Shown here piece by piece: positions 7,263-16,141 of a stretch of 64,000 nt of DNA. The DNA lies in assembly GCF_958445495.1 (NCBI RefSeq), contig NZ_CAUCSQ010000001.1, forward strand, positions 190,554 to 254,553. Direction: 5' to 3'. Positions within the stretch are counted from its first letter, which is position 1. Each line of letters begins with the position of its first letter. Source of the stretch: an uncultured Bacteroides sp. GTDB taxonomy: Bacteria; Bacteroidota; Bacteroidia; Bacteroidales; Bacteroidaceae. A model generated the notes under the pieces. That model did not search any database. It was not told where the DNA came from and saw only the letters and a list, made by a program, of their open reading frames with translations. A program made the translations under genes and the position numbers.

Positions 7263-8723
7263 ATGGAAAAAAAAGACCTGAAGCCGGCAGGCATATTCAA
7301 CTATTTTGAAGAAATCTGCCAGGTGCCTCGCCCTTCAAAGAAGGAAGAAAAAATGATTGCCTACCTAAAGGCGTTCGGAGCAAAACATAATCTTGAAACC
7401 CAAGTGGACGAAGCAGGCAACGTACTGATTAAGAAGCCCGCCACTCCGGGAAAAGAAAATCTTCAAACCGTCATCCTGCAATCGCATATCGACATGGTAT
7501 GTGAAAAAAACAGCGATGTCCGGCACGACTTCCTGACCGACCCTATCGAAACGGAAATCGACGGTGAATGGCTGAAAGCGAAAGGCACTACACTGGGGGC
7601 GGACAACGGCATCGGCGTAGCTGCGGAACTGGCTATCCTGTCTGACGACAGCATTGAACACGGCCCGCTGGAATGCCTGTTCACCGTAGACGAAGAAACC
7701 GGACTCACCGGAGCCTTCGCTTTGAAAGAAGGCTTTATGAACGGTGACATCCTCCTGAACCTCGATTCGGAAGACGAAGGAGAAATCTTTATCGGATGTG
7801 CCGGAGGCATCGACTCCGTTGCCGAATTCACTTATAAAGAAACAGAAGTCCCCGCCGGTTATTTCTTCTTCAAAGTCGAAGTAAAAGGACTGAAAGGCGG
7901 ACATTCCGGAGGAGATATCCATCTGGGACGCGGCAATGCCAATAAGATACTCAACCGTTTTCTTAGCCGGATAGCCGCCGCACATCCCCTGTACCTCTGC
8001 GAAATCAACGGCGGCAACCTGCGCAACGCCATCCCCCGTGAAGCATACGCTATCTGTGCCGTTCCCGAAGACGCCAAACACGACGTCCGCACCGAACTGA
8101 ATCTCTTCACAAGTGAAATAGAGAACGAATTATCAGTCACCGAACCGGAATTGAAACTAATCCTCGAATCGGAGACTCCCCGTAAAACAGCCATCGACCG
8201 GGATACCGCCGACCGTCTGCTGAAAGCCCTGTATGCGGCTCCCCACGGCGTATATGCCATGAGCCAGGACATTCCCGGACTAGTGGAAACATCCACGAAC
8301 CTCGCTTCCGTCAAAATGAAACCCGGCAATATCATCCGCATCGAGACCAGCCAGCGCAGCTCCATCCTGTCCGCACGTGACGATATGGCAAATACGGTCC
8401 GGTCCGTCTTCCGGCTGGCGGGCGCCGATGTCACATTCGGCGACGGCTATCCGGGATGGAAGCCCAACCCGCATTCGGTTATCCTCACAATAGCCGCCGA
8501 ATCCTATAAACGCCTGTTCGGTGTAGACGCCAAAGTAAAAGCAATTCATGCCGGACTGGAATGCGGCCTGTTCCTCGACAAATATCCCGCACTCGACATG
8601 ATATCCTTCGGGCCGACACTCACAGGAGTGCACTCTCCCGACGAACGAATGCATATTCCTTCCGTAGAAAAATTCTGGAAACACCTGTTGGATATCCTGG
8701 CGCATATACCGGCAAAAGCATAA
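7263..8723 (+). CDS. pepD: PepD, cytosolic aminoacyl-histidine dipeptidase (M20)
   Basis: A 486-residue metallopeptidase of the M20C type that cleaves Xaa-His and other dipeptides. Metal-binding and catalytic motifs are in the right order: SHIDMV (His75, Asp77), GADNGIGVA (Asp114), DEETGLTGA (Glu144-Glu145), NLDSEDEG, then GGHSGGDIH at the lid-domain border and a final HAGLECGLF and GPTLTGVHSPDE. Length equals the E. coli enzyme. There is no signal peptide. The next gene begins about 60 bases downstream behind a hairpin. Confidence 0.95.
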   Translation: MEKKDLKPAGIFNYFEEICQVPRPSKKEEKMIAYLKAFGAKHNLETQVDEAGNVLIKKPATPGKENLQTVILQSHIDMVCEKNSDVRHDFLTDPIETEIDGEWLKAKGTTLGADNGIGVAAELAILSDDSIEHGPLECLFTVDEETGLTGAFALKEGFMNGDILLNLDSEDEGEIFIGCAGGIDSVAEFTYKETEVPAGYFFFKVEVKGLKGGHSGGDIHLGRGNANKILNRFLSRIAAAHPLYLCEINGGNLRNAIPREAYAICAVPEDAKHDVRTELNLFTSEIENELSVTEPELKLILESETPRKTAIDRDTADRLLKALYAAPHGVYAMSQDIPGLVETSTNLASVKMKPGNIIRIETSQRSSILSARDDMANTVRSVFRLAGADVTFGDGYPGWKPNPHSVILTIAAESYKRLFGVDAKVKAIHAGLECGLFLDKYPALDMISFGPTLTGVHSPDERMHIPSVEKFWKHLLDILAHIPAKA

Positions 8724-8768
8724 CCGGCACGGTGAGCCTGCAATTTTCAAAACAGACATACAAGCCGT

Positions 8769-8799
8769 CCGCCTTTACTCGCAGAATGAGTAAAGGCGG
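8769..8799. promoter_or_regulatory. Perfect 12-base hairpin spanning the start of the next gene
   Basis: CCGCCTTTACTC (8769-8780) pairs perfectly with GAGTAAAGGCGG (8788-8799) around a 7-base loop. The putative ATG at 8786-8788 straddles loop and stem. No T-run follows, so it does not look like a standard terminator of pepD. Confidence 0.6.
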
Positions 8800-9946
8800 A
8801 TTCGCATCCCCGATAGCCGGACACCCCTCTTTCCGCCAGATCCTTGCGGCCCTTTTCATCGCCATCTCTTTCCTTCCGTCCTGCCGCTGCACGGCACAAC
8901 ACTCTTCACCGGAAGAAATCTCCATCCCGTTCCGCGTCATGGAATGGAACGTAGAAAACCTGTTCGACACCCGCCACGATTCCCTGAAAAACGATTATGA
9001 GTTTCTTCCCGACGCCCTCCGGCACTGGAATTACAGCAGATATAAAAAGAAACTAGCCGACATAGCCCGTGTCATTACCGCCGTCGGAGAGTGGAACCCG
9101 CCGGCTTTAGTAGGACTCTGCGAAGTCGAGAACGACACAGTACTCCGGGACCTCACAGCCTATTCCCCCTTGAAAGAATCAAGATACCGCTACGTCATGA
9201 CCCATTCCCCCGACCCAAGAGGCATCAATGTAGCCCTGCTCTATCAACGGGACCTGTTCAAACTCCTGTCCCATCGTTCCGTCCCCATCCCCGTACTCAA
9301 AGCCCACCGTCCTACAAGGGATTTGCTGCATGTCAGCGGTTTGCTTCTCACCGGAGACACGCTGGACATCATTGTCTGCCACTTGCCGAGCCGTTCCGGC
9401 GGAGCCAAAGAATCCGAGCCTTACCGCCTGCATGCGGCAAAAATCATGCGTGCGGAAGCCGACAGCCTTTTGAAGTGCCGTTCCCATCCCCAACTCATCA
9501 TTATGGGAGACTTCAATGACTATCCGGACAACAAATCCATTCGGGAAATACTCGAAGCCGAAGCTCCCCCGATATTTTCCGATGCTTCAAAATCGGCATC
9601 CGCCCCGGACTGCCCCGTCAATCCGGCCGTCCCCGTCTCCCCTCTAAAACTCTACCACCTACTTGCACGAAAAGCGAAAATTTCAAATTCCGGGTCCTAC
9701 AAATATCATGGAGAATGGGGGCTACTCGACCATATAATCGTATCCGGCACTCTGCTCCCTGGCACATCCGGACCGTTTTTTACCGATGAAAGAAAAGCAA
9801 ACATCGTCCGCCTGCCTTTTCTGCTGGCCGAAGATGAGAAATACGGCGGCAAAGAACCTTTCCGTACCTATAAAGGAATAAGATACCAGGGCGGTGTCAG
9901 CGACCATCTGCCCATCTGCACAGACTTCAAACTGACCTTTCACTAA
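8786..9946 (+). CDS. Exported endonuclease/exonuclease/phosphatase-family lipoprotein
   Basis: A 386-residue protein. The ATG at 8786 gives a signal peptide (hydrophobic residues 18-31, SFLPSC lipobox); upstream in-frame codons overlap pepD and are rejected. The body is the EEP fold: MEWNVENLFDT (Asn/Glu metal ligands), VGLCEVEND, a central VCHLPSR motif, MGDFNDYPD near the middle, and the C-terminal SDHLPICTDF with its catalytic Asp-His. The family cleaves phosphodiesters in nucleic acids, phospholipids or small molecules. Extracytoplasmic Bacteroides members are probably nucleases or phosphodiesterases, but the substrate is unknown. The start codon sits in a strong hairpin. Confidence 0.88.
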   Translation: MSKGGFASPIAGHPSFRQILAALFIAISFLPSCRCTAQHSSPEEISIPFRVMEWNVENLFDTRHDSLKNDYEFLPDALRHWNYSRYKKKLADIARVITAVGEWNPPALVGLCEVENDTVLRDLTAYSPLKESRYRYVMTHSPDPRGINVALLYQRDLFKLLSHRSVPIPVLKAHRPTRDLLHVSGLLLTGDTLDIIVCHLPSRSGGAKESEPYRLHAAKIMRAEADSLLKCRSHPQLIIMGDFNDYPDNKSIREILEAEAPPIFSDASKSASAPDCPVNPAVPVSPLKLYHLLARKAKISNSGSYKYHGEWGLLDHIIVSGTLLPGTSGPFFTDERKANIVRLPFLLAEDEKYGGKEPFRTYKGIRYQGGVSDHLPICTDFKLTFH

Positions 9947-10039
9947 TCCCCTCTTCCGTCCCTGCGGCACATCCCTCAAGCCCGCCGCCGGCCTATGCGG
10001 CTTCCCGGCGCCGGACCCCTCCGGAATAAAAAACGCCTG

Positions 10040-11215
10040 TCAGTCCGAATACTGATACAACTTCAAGTCAAATTTCGGAGCCATCGCCAGCAAATGGTCG
10101 AAAATATCCGACTGGATGCGCTCATATTCCTTCCAAACCTTATTGCGGGAGAAAAAATAAACCTGAATCGGAACCCCGTACATCGTCGCCTCTTTCTGGC
10201 TGATAATCAAATCCAAGTCCTGGTTCACTACGGGCAAACTGCATAAATAACGTTCGATATACACACGATACACCTGCGAATTGGTAGGGACCACCCCCTC
10301 CTCAGGCTGATAATCCGCCATCAGAGGAATCTCTTTCCGGTAACGGTCCAGCATCTCCGAAGTGCAGAACTGAAGCGTAGTCAGGTCTAAAGTAATATTC
10401 TTCATCACCCGCCGTCCTCCCGACTGCACCATGCCCCGCCAGTTCTGAAAAGGACTGCTCACCAAAGTATAAGGCGGAACCGTAGAAATCGTATTGTCAA
10501 AATTCTGAATCTTGACCGTGTTCAATGTTATCTCCTGCACAACGCCGTTTGCTGCACCGGAAGGCAGCGTGACCCAGTCCCCCGGACGTACCATATCATT
10601 GGCGGAAAGTTGAATCCCCGCCACAAAACCCAATATGGAATCTTTAAACACCAGCATCAGAATGGCCGCCGAAGCGCCCAGACCCGCAAACAAGCTGGCA
10701 GGAGACTTATCCACGACGATGGAAACAATTACAATCCCCCCGACAAAGAACAACAACACCTGCAATACCTGGATAAATCCCTTCATCGGCCGGTTTTTCA
10801 TAGACTCCTTGCCATCATAGATATCCATTATCATCAACAGGATTCCGTTGACCGCCAGCAGTAAAGAAAAAATAATATAAATGGCGCAAGCCTTCTGGGA
10901 AATAAGCAGCAACTCCTTACCGCGGACAAAAGCCACCGGCAACAGGAAATACACCAGAAAGGCCGGAATCGTATGAATCAGGTTATGGAAAACTTTGCGT
11001 TTCATCAATAATGTGTTCCAAAGATGCGGTTTCCGGCGGGTGTACTGTTTCATGCCTCCCACAAGAATCGCCTGGCAGAGGTAATTCAGCCCGATAGCAA
11101 TCGCTATCATCAGCAAAGCAATGATGGTTTCGTCAAAACGGTCGGCAAACGTCGGGTCCACCCCCATATCAATCAGGATTTTATTCATCCATCTTCCCAA
11201 ATCTTCTACTAGCAT
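10040..11215 (-). CDS. MscS-family mechanosensitive channel (YbdG-like)
   Basis: A 391-residue inner-membrane protein with four to five predicted spans in the first 190 residues and the MscS pore/beta domain after: GLGASAAILMLVFKDSILGFVAG (pore helix region) followed by the beta domain SANDMVRPGDWVTLPSGAANGVVQEITLNTVKI. The C-terminal part (QFCTSEMLDRYRKEIP...) resembles YbdG-type channels rather than the small MscS of E. coli. Such channels release solutes on hypo-osmotic shock. It is monocistronic, convergent with the gene ending at 9946; the 93-base gap is GC-rich without a clear terminator. Confidence 0.9.
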   Translation of the reverse strand: MLVEDLGRWMNKILIDMGVDPTFADRFDETIIALLMIAIAIGLNYLCQAILVGGMKQYTRRKPHLWNTLLMKRKVFHNLIHTIPAFLVYFLLPVAFVRGKELLLISQKACAIYIIFSLLLAVNGILLMIMDIYDGKESMKNRPMKGFIQVLQVLLFFVGGIVIVSIVVDKSPASLFAGLGASAAILMLVFKDSILGFVAGIQLSANDMVRPGDWVTLPSGAANGVVQEITLNTVKIQNFDNTISTVPPYTLVSSPFQNWRGMVQSGGRRVMKNITLDLTTLQFCTSEMLDRYRKEIPLMADYQPEEGVVPTNSQVYRVYIERYLCSLPVVNQDLDLIISQKEATMYGVPIQVYFFSRNKVWKEYERIQSDIFDHLLAMAPKFDLKLYQYSD

Positions 11216-11262
11216 AACTTATATTCTTTTTAATGAACAACAATAAAACACCCGTTTTGTTT

Positions 11263-11308
11263 AAAAAAAAGACTGGCGCCCGGTTCGTTCAGAATCAGGC
11301 AGCCAGTC
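11263..11308 (-). terminator. Rho-independent terminator of the alpha-fucosidase gene
   Basis: Inverted repeat GACTGGC (11271-11277) with GCCAGTC (11302-11308); read on minus the stem is followed by eight T residues (A-run 11263-11270). It lies about 50 bases after the fucosidase stop and before the MscS start. Confidence 0.65.
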
Positions 11309-11354
11309 CTTACTACTCTTTTTCCGGATATTCCCCGGATAGGGGCGGTCCTTG

Positions 11355-13169
11355 TCAAGGAACCGCTATCACTCCTATTTCATTCATTTCCACTTTCGCG
11401 GGTGTCGCATCAGGAGTCGTAGCCTCCAGCTTGATATAACGCGCCCGTACCTTCCGGGCGAACGTCACGGTTTGCGGCAACGGATTGTGCATGATATTGC
11501 TGAACTCGCCGCTTGCAGGCACTTCCTTCCACTCCTTGCCATCCATGCTTACAAAAAACTTATACCGAAACGCCATCGTAGGTTTCGCCTCCGCCTTCCA
11601 AGGCGCATAGGTGAAACTGCTCAGCGATACGGACTTGCCCAAATCAATCGTCAACGGAGATTCCGCAATCTTCGTCCATCCCGAACGGGGCAGGTTATTC
11701 CATTCCACAACCTGTTCCTCCTCCTGCAAAGGAGGCGCATAATAAGCGGCCACCCGATTAATATGCGCGGTCAGGCGGCATTCGTTGATTCTGACCCGCA
11801 ACCGGTCGGCGCTAACCGCCGGAAAACGTAAAATACGCTTATATCCTATTGTCGTGCCTTTGCCCACTTCTTTCCAGCCGTTATCCGTCAACGCTTCCAC
11901 CGTGAACGACTCCACCCTCTGGCCTTTCGTTATGTCCTCTTGAAGCATCACGACATTGATTTCCGATTCCGGCTTTAAAGAATAGACAGCCTCACTGCCC
12001 GAAACCGCATCCCAATATTTCCGTCCTTTCTTCACCCGGTTGTCCGCGAACACCCGCTTCCGGTAAGCTGCGAAATCTTTCAACCGTTTTATATCCGCCT
12101 CATGAATCAGCCCCCTGCGGTCAGGAGGAATGTTCAACAAAAGTACGGAATTATACCCAACAGACTGGAAGTAGATATCCGACAGATGTTTCAGAGACTT
12201 TACTTTGCCGTCCTCTTCCGCATGGTAAAACCAACCCGGACGGATAGACACATCCACTTCCGACGGATACCAGAACAATTCGGTAGCCTTTTCCAACATC
12301 TTGCGGCTTCCCAAGTCCGGCGCCTTACTGAAAACGCCCAGACGTTTGTTGTTCTCGCCCGAACGGGCGTAAATCCCCGGAGTCAATACGGTGGCGCTCC
12401 ATTCCGTCTCGCGTCCCATTCCTTTTTCATTTCCTACCCAGCGCACATCATCGCCCATAATCGCCATCACCGCTTTAGGCTGCAAACGCTGAATCGTTTC
12501 ATAAAAGGCATCCCAGTCATATACCTGCTTCTTACCATTGGGGCCTTCCCCGTTCGCACCGTCGAACCACACCTCGTGTATCTCTCCGTAATTGGTAAGC
12601 AATTCAGTCAACTGACGGATAAAAAACTCATTATAACGGGGAGAATCCCCGTAACATTCCGCATTTCTGTCCCAGGGAGAAAGGTAGACCCCGAATTTCA
12701 TCCCGTATTTATCACAGGCCTCCCGAAGTTCTTTCACAACATCGCCCTGCCCGTTTTTCCAAGGAGAAGAAGCCACGGAATGTTTGGTAGTGGCGGTAGG
12801 CCAAAGACAAAAGCCATCATGATGTTTCGCCGTCAGAAGCACCATCTTGAATCCGGCCTCTTTAAGGTTGCGCACCCATTGTCCGGCATCCAGCTCCGAA
12901 GGATTGAAGAGCACCGGATTTTCCTTTCCGTCTCCCCATTCGCGTCCGGTGAACGTATTGATGCCAAAATGAAGAAAAGCGGTCAGCTCCATTTGCTGCC
13001 AGGACAGTTGCTGGGGAGTCGGTACCAGGCGGGCCGCCATATCGACTTTCTGTTCAAGAGTCGCATTCGGAGGAAACTCAAGGTGTTTTACATAATACTC
13101 CTCCGCCTTCTGCGCCTGTAAACCGAGTGCCGCGGCAGAGAACAATAGTACGGTCAGTAGTCTATTCAT
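11355..13169 (-). CDS. GH29 alpha-L-fucosidase with C-terminal F5/8-type domain
   Basis: A 604-residue secreted enzyme (signal peptide about 1-20, ending LQAQ). The GH29 barrel spans about 45-370: LTAFLHFGINTFTGREWG, LTAKHHDGFCLWPT, and HEVWFDGANG with the predicted nucleophile Asp203. A beta domain follows, then a discoidin-like (F5/8 type C) carbohydrate-binding module near residues 480-604 (APWKAEAKPTMAFRYKFFVSMDGKEWKEV). The GH29 sub-group with AFLHFGINTF often prefers alpha-1,3/1,4-linked fucose as in Lewis antigens, but linkage is not decided here. It stands alone with its own -7 box and terminator. Confidence 0.93.
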   Translation of the reverse strand: MNRLLTVLLFSAAALGLQAQKAEEYYVKHLEFPPNATLEQKVDMAARLVPTPQQLSWQQMELTAFLHFGINTFTGREWGDGKENPVLFNPSELDAGQWVRNLKEAGFKMVLLTAKHHDGFCLWPTATTKHSVASSPWKNGQGDVVKELREACDKYGMKFGVYLSPWDRNAECYGDSPRYNEFFIRQLTELLTNYGEIHEVWFDGANGEGPNGKKQVYDWDAFYETIQRLQPKAVMAIMGDDVRWVGNEKGMGRETEWSATVLTPGIYARSGENNKRLGVFSKAPDLGSRKMLEKATELFWYPSEVDVSIRPGWFYHAEEDGKVKSLKHLSDIYFQSVGYNSVLLLNIPPDRRGLIHEADIKRLKDFAAYRKRVFADNRVKKGRKYWDAVSGSEAVYSLKPESEINVVMLQEDITKGQRVESFTVEALTDNGWKEVGKGTTIGYKRILRFPAVSADRLRVRINECRLTAHINRVAAYYAPPLQEEEQVVEWNNLPRSGWTKIAESPLTIDLGKSVSLSSFTYAPWKAEAKPTMAFRYKFFVSMDGKEWKEVPASGEFSNIMHNPLPQTVTFARKVRARYIKLEATTPDATPAKVEMNEIGVIAVP

Positions 13170-13199
13170 AATATAAATATTGATTATATGCTAACAGCA

Positions 13200-13207
13200 C
13201 AAAGATA
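13200..13207 (-). promoter_or_regulatory. -7 box for the alpha-fucosidase
   Basis: Minus-strand TATCTTTG about 30 bases before the ATG at 13169. The rest of the gap from 13208 to 13893 is AT-rich with some TATATATGCATAT-type palindromic runs near 13378-13440, and holds no convincing gene. Confidence 0.5.
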
Positions 13208-13893
13208 ATATAAAACAAGGATTTTACTGCCATTACAGGATTCTTTTGACAATATTCAACAAAAACAGCCTCAGATACCGCCGTGCAAATAAAAATAAAT
13301 GTCCTATTTTTCAGTTCCGAAGAAAAAACAAAAGCAATCGAAAAAGGGAGTTGAAAACGTAAATACGCAATGATAATACATATATATGCATATAACAGAC
13401 ATAATACAGCATATTTTTTCACAGAATATGCATATATCCTCTAAAAAGAGACCTCCTTCCTCGTTGAGAAAGCCCCGGTTCCTTTTAAAGGAAAGACCCG
13501 TTGTTCACCGAGCAACCTCACCAGACTCACCGGGCAAGCGGCATATCCTTTCAAACAAGCGTATTTGCACGCTAACTCATCCGTACGCACGGACAAGAAA
13601 AATAAGACAAAATGAAGGGAAAGACAACAGATAAAGACCATATTTGCAGTCAAGAATGATTTACCCGGACTTTAAGCCATCATTTTCACAAATCTGCAAA
13701 CATACGGGAATTTCCTAATCTAAAATGCAGGGCTTTTTTCCGCCGTCCCCGGTAAACGAGCGGGAATACTAAAAAATACAAGGATATACTATACGATTTT
13801 TCAGGCAGAACCTTTTCATCCTCTCTTTCTCAACCCGACGAACTTCCATCCAATCTTCATATCCCTTTTTTAAACCCAAAGAGAACAACCGCT

Positions 13894-14652
13894 TTAAATA
13901 TCCCGATGCAATGTCCCGGCACAAAACTCTTCCGCCTTAGCCAATGTTTCCGGCTTGCCGATATCCATCAACCGTAAATCCTCCGCCAGATATCCGGAGA
14001 AGTCCACCTGCCGGCAAAGAGCCAAATAAAAATCCATAATGGAAAATTTACCTTCCCAACGGGGCGCGTCCATCCAATGAAAGACGGAAGGCGAAAGAAC
14101 ATGGATACCGCTAAAGGCATATTCCCGATAAACGGCCCCGTCATACAGCAGGCCTTCCGGTTTTACCTGTCCCGTATTTTTGTTTATCCATCCGCACAGC
14201 CTCCCGTCCTCGTCAAAAAGCAAATAACGGGAAGTTTTACGCCGGCTTGCCAGCAACGTCGCCACACCGCCGTTCCGTAAATGGCAGTCATACAACTTCT
14301 TTAAATCCATATCCGAAAGAATATCCACGTTGTGCACGAGAAAAGGCTCGTCGGGATGTTCCAGGAAAGGACGCGCCTTTCTGACCCCTCCCCCGGTGTC
14401 AAGCAACAAATCCCGTTCGTCAGAGATATGGACAGTAAGCCCGAAGTTATCATTGGCTTTCAGGAAATCAAGTATCTGCCCACCGAAATGATGAATGTTA
14501 ATCACTATTTCGGTAAAACCGGACGCTTTCAATTTCAAAATCACATGCTCCAACATCGGACGCCCGGCTACGGGCACAAGCGCCTTAGGCATCGTATCGG
14601 TCAGCGGTTTCAGCCGGCTGCCCATGCCGGCCGCGAATATCATTGCTTTCAT
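13894..14652 (-). CDS. Sugar-1-phosphate nucleotidyltransferase (MurU-like)
   Basis: A 252-residue cytosolic transferase. The N-terminus MKAMIFAAGMGSRLKPL carries the G-x-G-x-R nucleotide-binding loop and TMPKALVPVAGRPMLEH the substrate lysine segment; VHNVDILSDMDL holds the metal-binding Asp. Size matches MurU, the uridylyltransferase that converts MurNAc-1-P to UDP-MurNAc. That assignment is supported by the gene immediately upstream, an AmgK-like kinase. The ATG at 14652 is chosen because the earlier in-frame ATG at 14688 lies inside the kinase gene and the 14652 site has a GGAAGAG ribosome-binding sequence. Other sugar-1-P substrates remain possible. Confidence 0.85.
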   Translation of the reverse strand: MKAMIFAAGMGSRLKPLTDTMPKALVPVAGRPMLEHVILKLKASGFTEIVINIHHFGGQILDFLKANDNFGLTVHISDERDLLLDTGGGVRKARPFLEHPDEPFLVHNVDILSDMDLKKLYDCHLRNGGVATLLASRRKTSRYLLFDEDGRLCGWINKNTGQVKPEGLLYDGAVYREYAFSGIHVLSPSVFHWMDAPRWEGKFSIMDFYLALCRQVDFSGYLAEDLRLMDIGKPETLAKAEEFCAGTLHRDI

Positions 14653-14671
14653 TGCTCTTCCATGCGTTTTT

Positions 14672-16102
14672 TTATACAGTCGCTTCAAACGTCTGTTCTA
14701 TGTTCTGTTCCCGATGCACCAGCTCGACCCTCACCCCGAATTTCCGGTTCAAATGTTCCGCCAAATGCTGCGCCGAATAAACAGAGCGGTGTTGGCCTCC
14801 GGTACACCCGAAGCAGACCGACAAATGGCTGAATCCGCGTTCCATATAACGTTCTACGGAAGCATCCGCCAACGCATAGACATGCTCAAGGAAACGGAGA
14901 ATCTCCCCGTCCTCTTCAAGGAAAGCAATCACAGGCTCGTCCAATCCGGTAAACGGTTTGTAACGTTCATACTTACCGGGGTTATTGACGGCACGGCAAT
15001 CAAAGACATAGCCGCCTCCATTGCCTGTCGGGTCGTCGGGAATCCCCTTCTTATAAGCGAAACTCATCACCCTGACAGTGAGCCGGCGTTTCTTCAAATC
15101 ATCGGCGAACTGTTTCAATCCGGTAAGCTCCCGCAATATTTTGCAGAGATACGGATATTCCGGGTAATCCTCCTTCAACAGTTCGCGCAAATTCTCAATC
15201 GCATAGGGGACACTCTGGATAAAATGAGGCTTTTTCTCGAAATAACCGCGGAAACCGTAAGCGCCAAGCACTTGCAAAGTACGGAAAAGGATAAAATGGC
15301 GAAGCCGGCTATAAAAAGAAGCCTCGTCAACCGGCCTGTATTTGCGGAGAGCCGCCATGTATTCCTGCAACAGCTCTTGACGGAGACTGTCGGGATATTT
15401 CGCTTTCGCCTGCCATAAAAAAGAAGCCACGTCATAATAAAACGGCCCTTTGCGGCCACCCTGAAAATCAATGAACCAGGGTTCTCCGTCTTTTACCATC
15501 ACATTGCGGCTTTGAAAATCACGATACATGAAAGCAACGGAAGAATTGCGAAGCAGGACATCACCCATTTTTTGAAAATCATCTTCCAGTTTATCCTCCC
15601 GGAACTCCAGGCCGGTGGCCTTGAGGAAACAATATTTGAAATAATTCAAATCCCAGAGGACAGAACGCCGGTCAAATTCCGGCTGCGGATAACAGCGGGA
15701 GAAATCAAACCCTTCGGCTCCGGCAAACTGGATGGCGGGCAACAGGCGCACCGTCTTGCGGAGCAACTCTTTTTCCTCTTCGGAAAAGACATGGGAAACA
15801 CGTCCCTTTTCAATCGCATGAAACAGTAAAACATCCCCCAAATCCTCTTGCAGATAGCAAGTCCTGTCTTCCGACACGACATACACCTCCGGAACAGGCA
15901 GGCCATTTCTGCGGAAATGGTCTGCCATATAGAAAAAAGCCTCATTCTCTTCAACGGAAGTTCCATGCACTCCGATTAACGCCGGCATCCCTTTCAGTCG
16001 AAAATAACGGCGGTTAGACCCGGAAGACGGCAATTCCGTCACACTTTCGGGAGAAACTCCCGTAAACGAGCGATACAGCTTCTGTAATTCTTCGGTTATC
16101 AT
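14672..16102 (-). CDS. AmgK-like sugar kinase fused to a RapZ-like C-terminal domain
   Basis: A 476-residue two-domain protein. Residues about 1-330 are an aminoglycoside-phosphotransferase-like kinase: SNRRYFRL nucleotide loop, catalytic loop MYRDFQSRNVMV, and FIDFQGG for metal binding. AmgK kinases phosphorylate MurNAc/GlcNAc at the anomeric position for recycling. Residues about 335-470 match the RapZ C-terminal domain: VRVMSFAYKKGIP, DCRAVNNPG, FGCTGGQHRSVY and a VELVHRE tail. In enterobacteria that domain senses glucosamine-6-phosphate and controls GlmS through small RNAs. The usual RapZ N-terminal P-loop domain is replaced by the kinase. The nucleotidyltransferase gene follows after 19 bases. 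Confidence 0.88.
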   Translation of the reverse strand: MITEELQKLYRSFTGVSPESVTELPSSGSNRRYFRLKGMPALIGVHGTSVEENEAFFYMADHFRRNGLPVPEVYVVSEDRTCYLQEDLGDVLLFHAIEKGRVSHVFSEEEKELLRKTVRLLPAIQFAGAEGFDFSRCYPQPEFDRRSVLWDLNYFKYCFLKATGLEFREDKLEDDFQKMGDVLLRNSSVAFMYRDFQSRNVMVKDGEPWFIDFQGGRKGPFYYDVASFLWQAKAKYPDSLRQELLQEYMAALRKYRPVDEASFYSRLRHFILFRTLQVLGAYGFRGYFEKKPHFIQSVPYAIENLRELLKEDYPEYPYLCKILRELTGLKQFADDLKKRRLTVRVMSFAYKKGIPDDPTGNGGGYVFDCRAVNNPGKYERYKPFTGLDEPVIAFLEEDGEILRFLEHVYALADASVERYMERGFSHLSVCFGCTGGQHRSVYSAQHLAEHLNRKFGVRVELVHREQNIEQTFEATV

Positions 16103-16141
16103 AGTCGTAATTTTCAGGCAAAGATAGGGATTATAACCTAT

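Noticed and set aside
8561..8785. N-terminal extension of the EEP-family gene into pepD
   Set aside because: It overlaps about 160 bases of pepD, and the signal peptide begins properly at 8786.
12102..13121. A 339-codon frame antisense to the fucosidase
   Set aside because: It is a shadow of a clear GH29 gene with no recognisable domain.
14495..15418. A 307-codon frame antisense to the kinase-RapZ gene
   Set aside because: It overlaps two well-supported genes and shows no family features.
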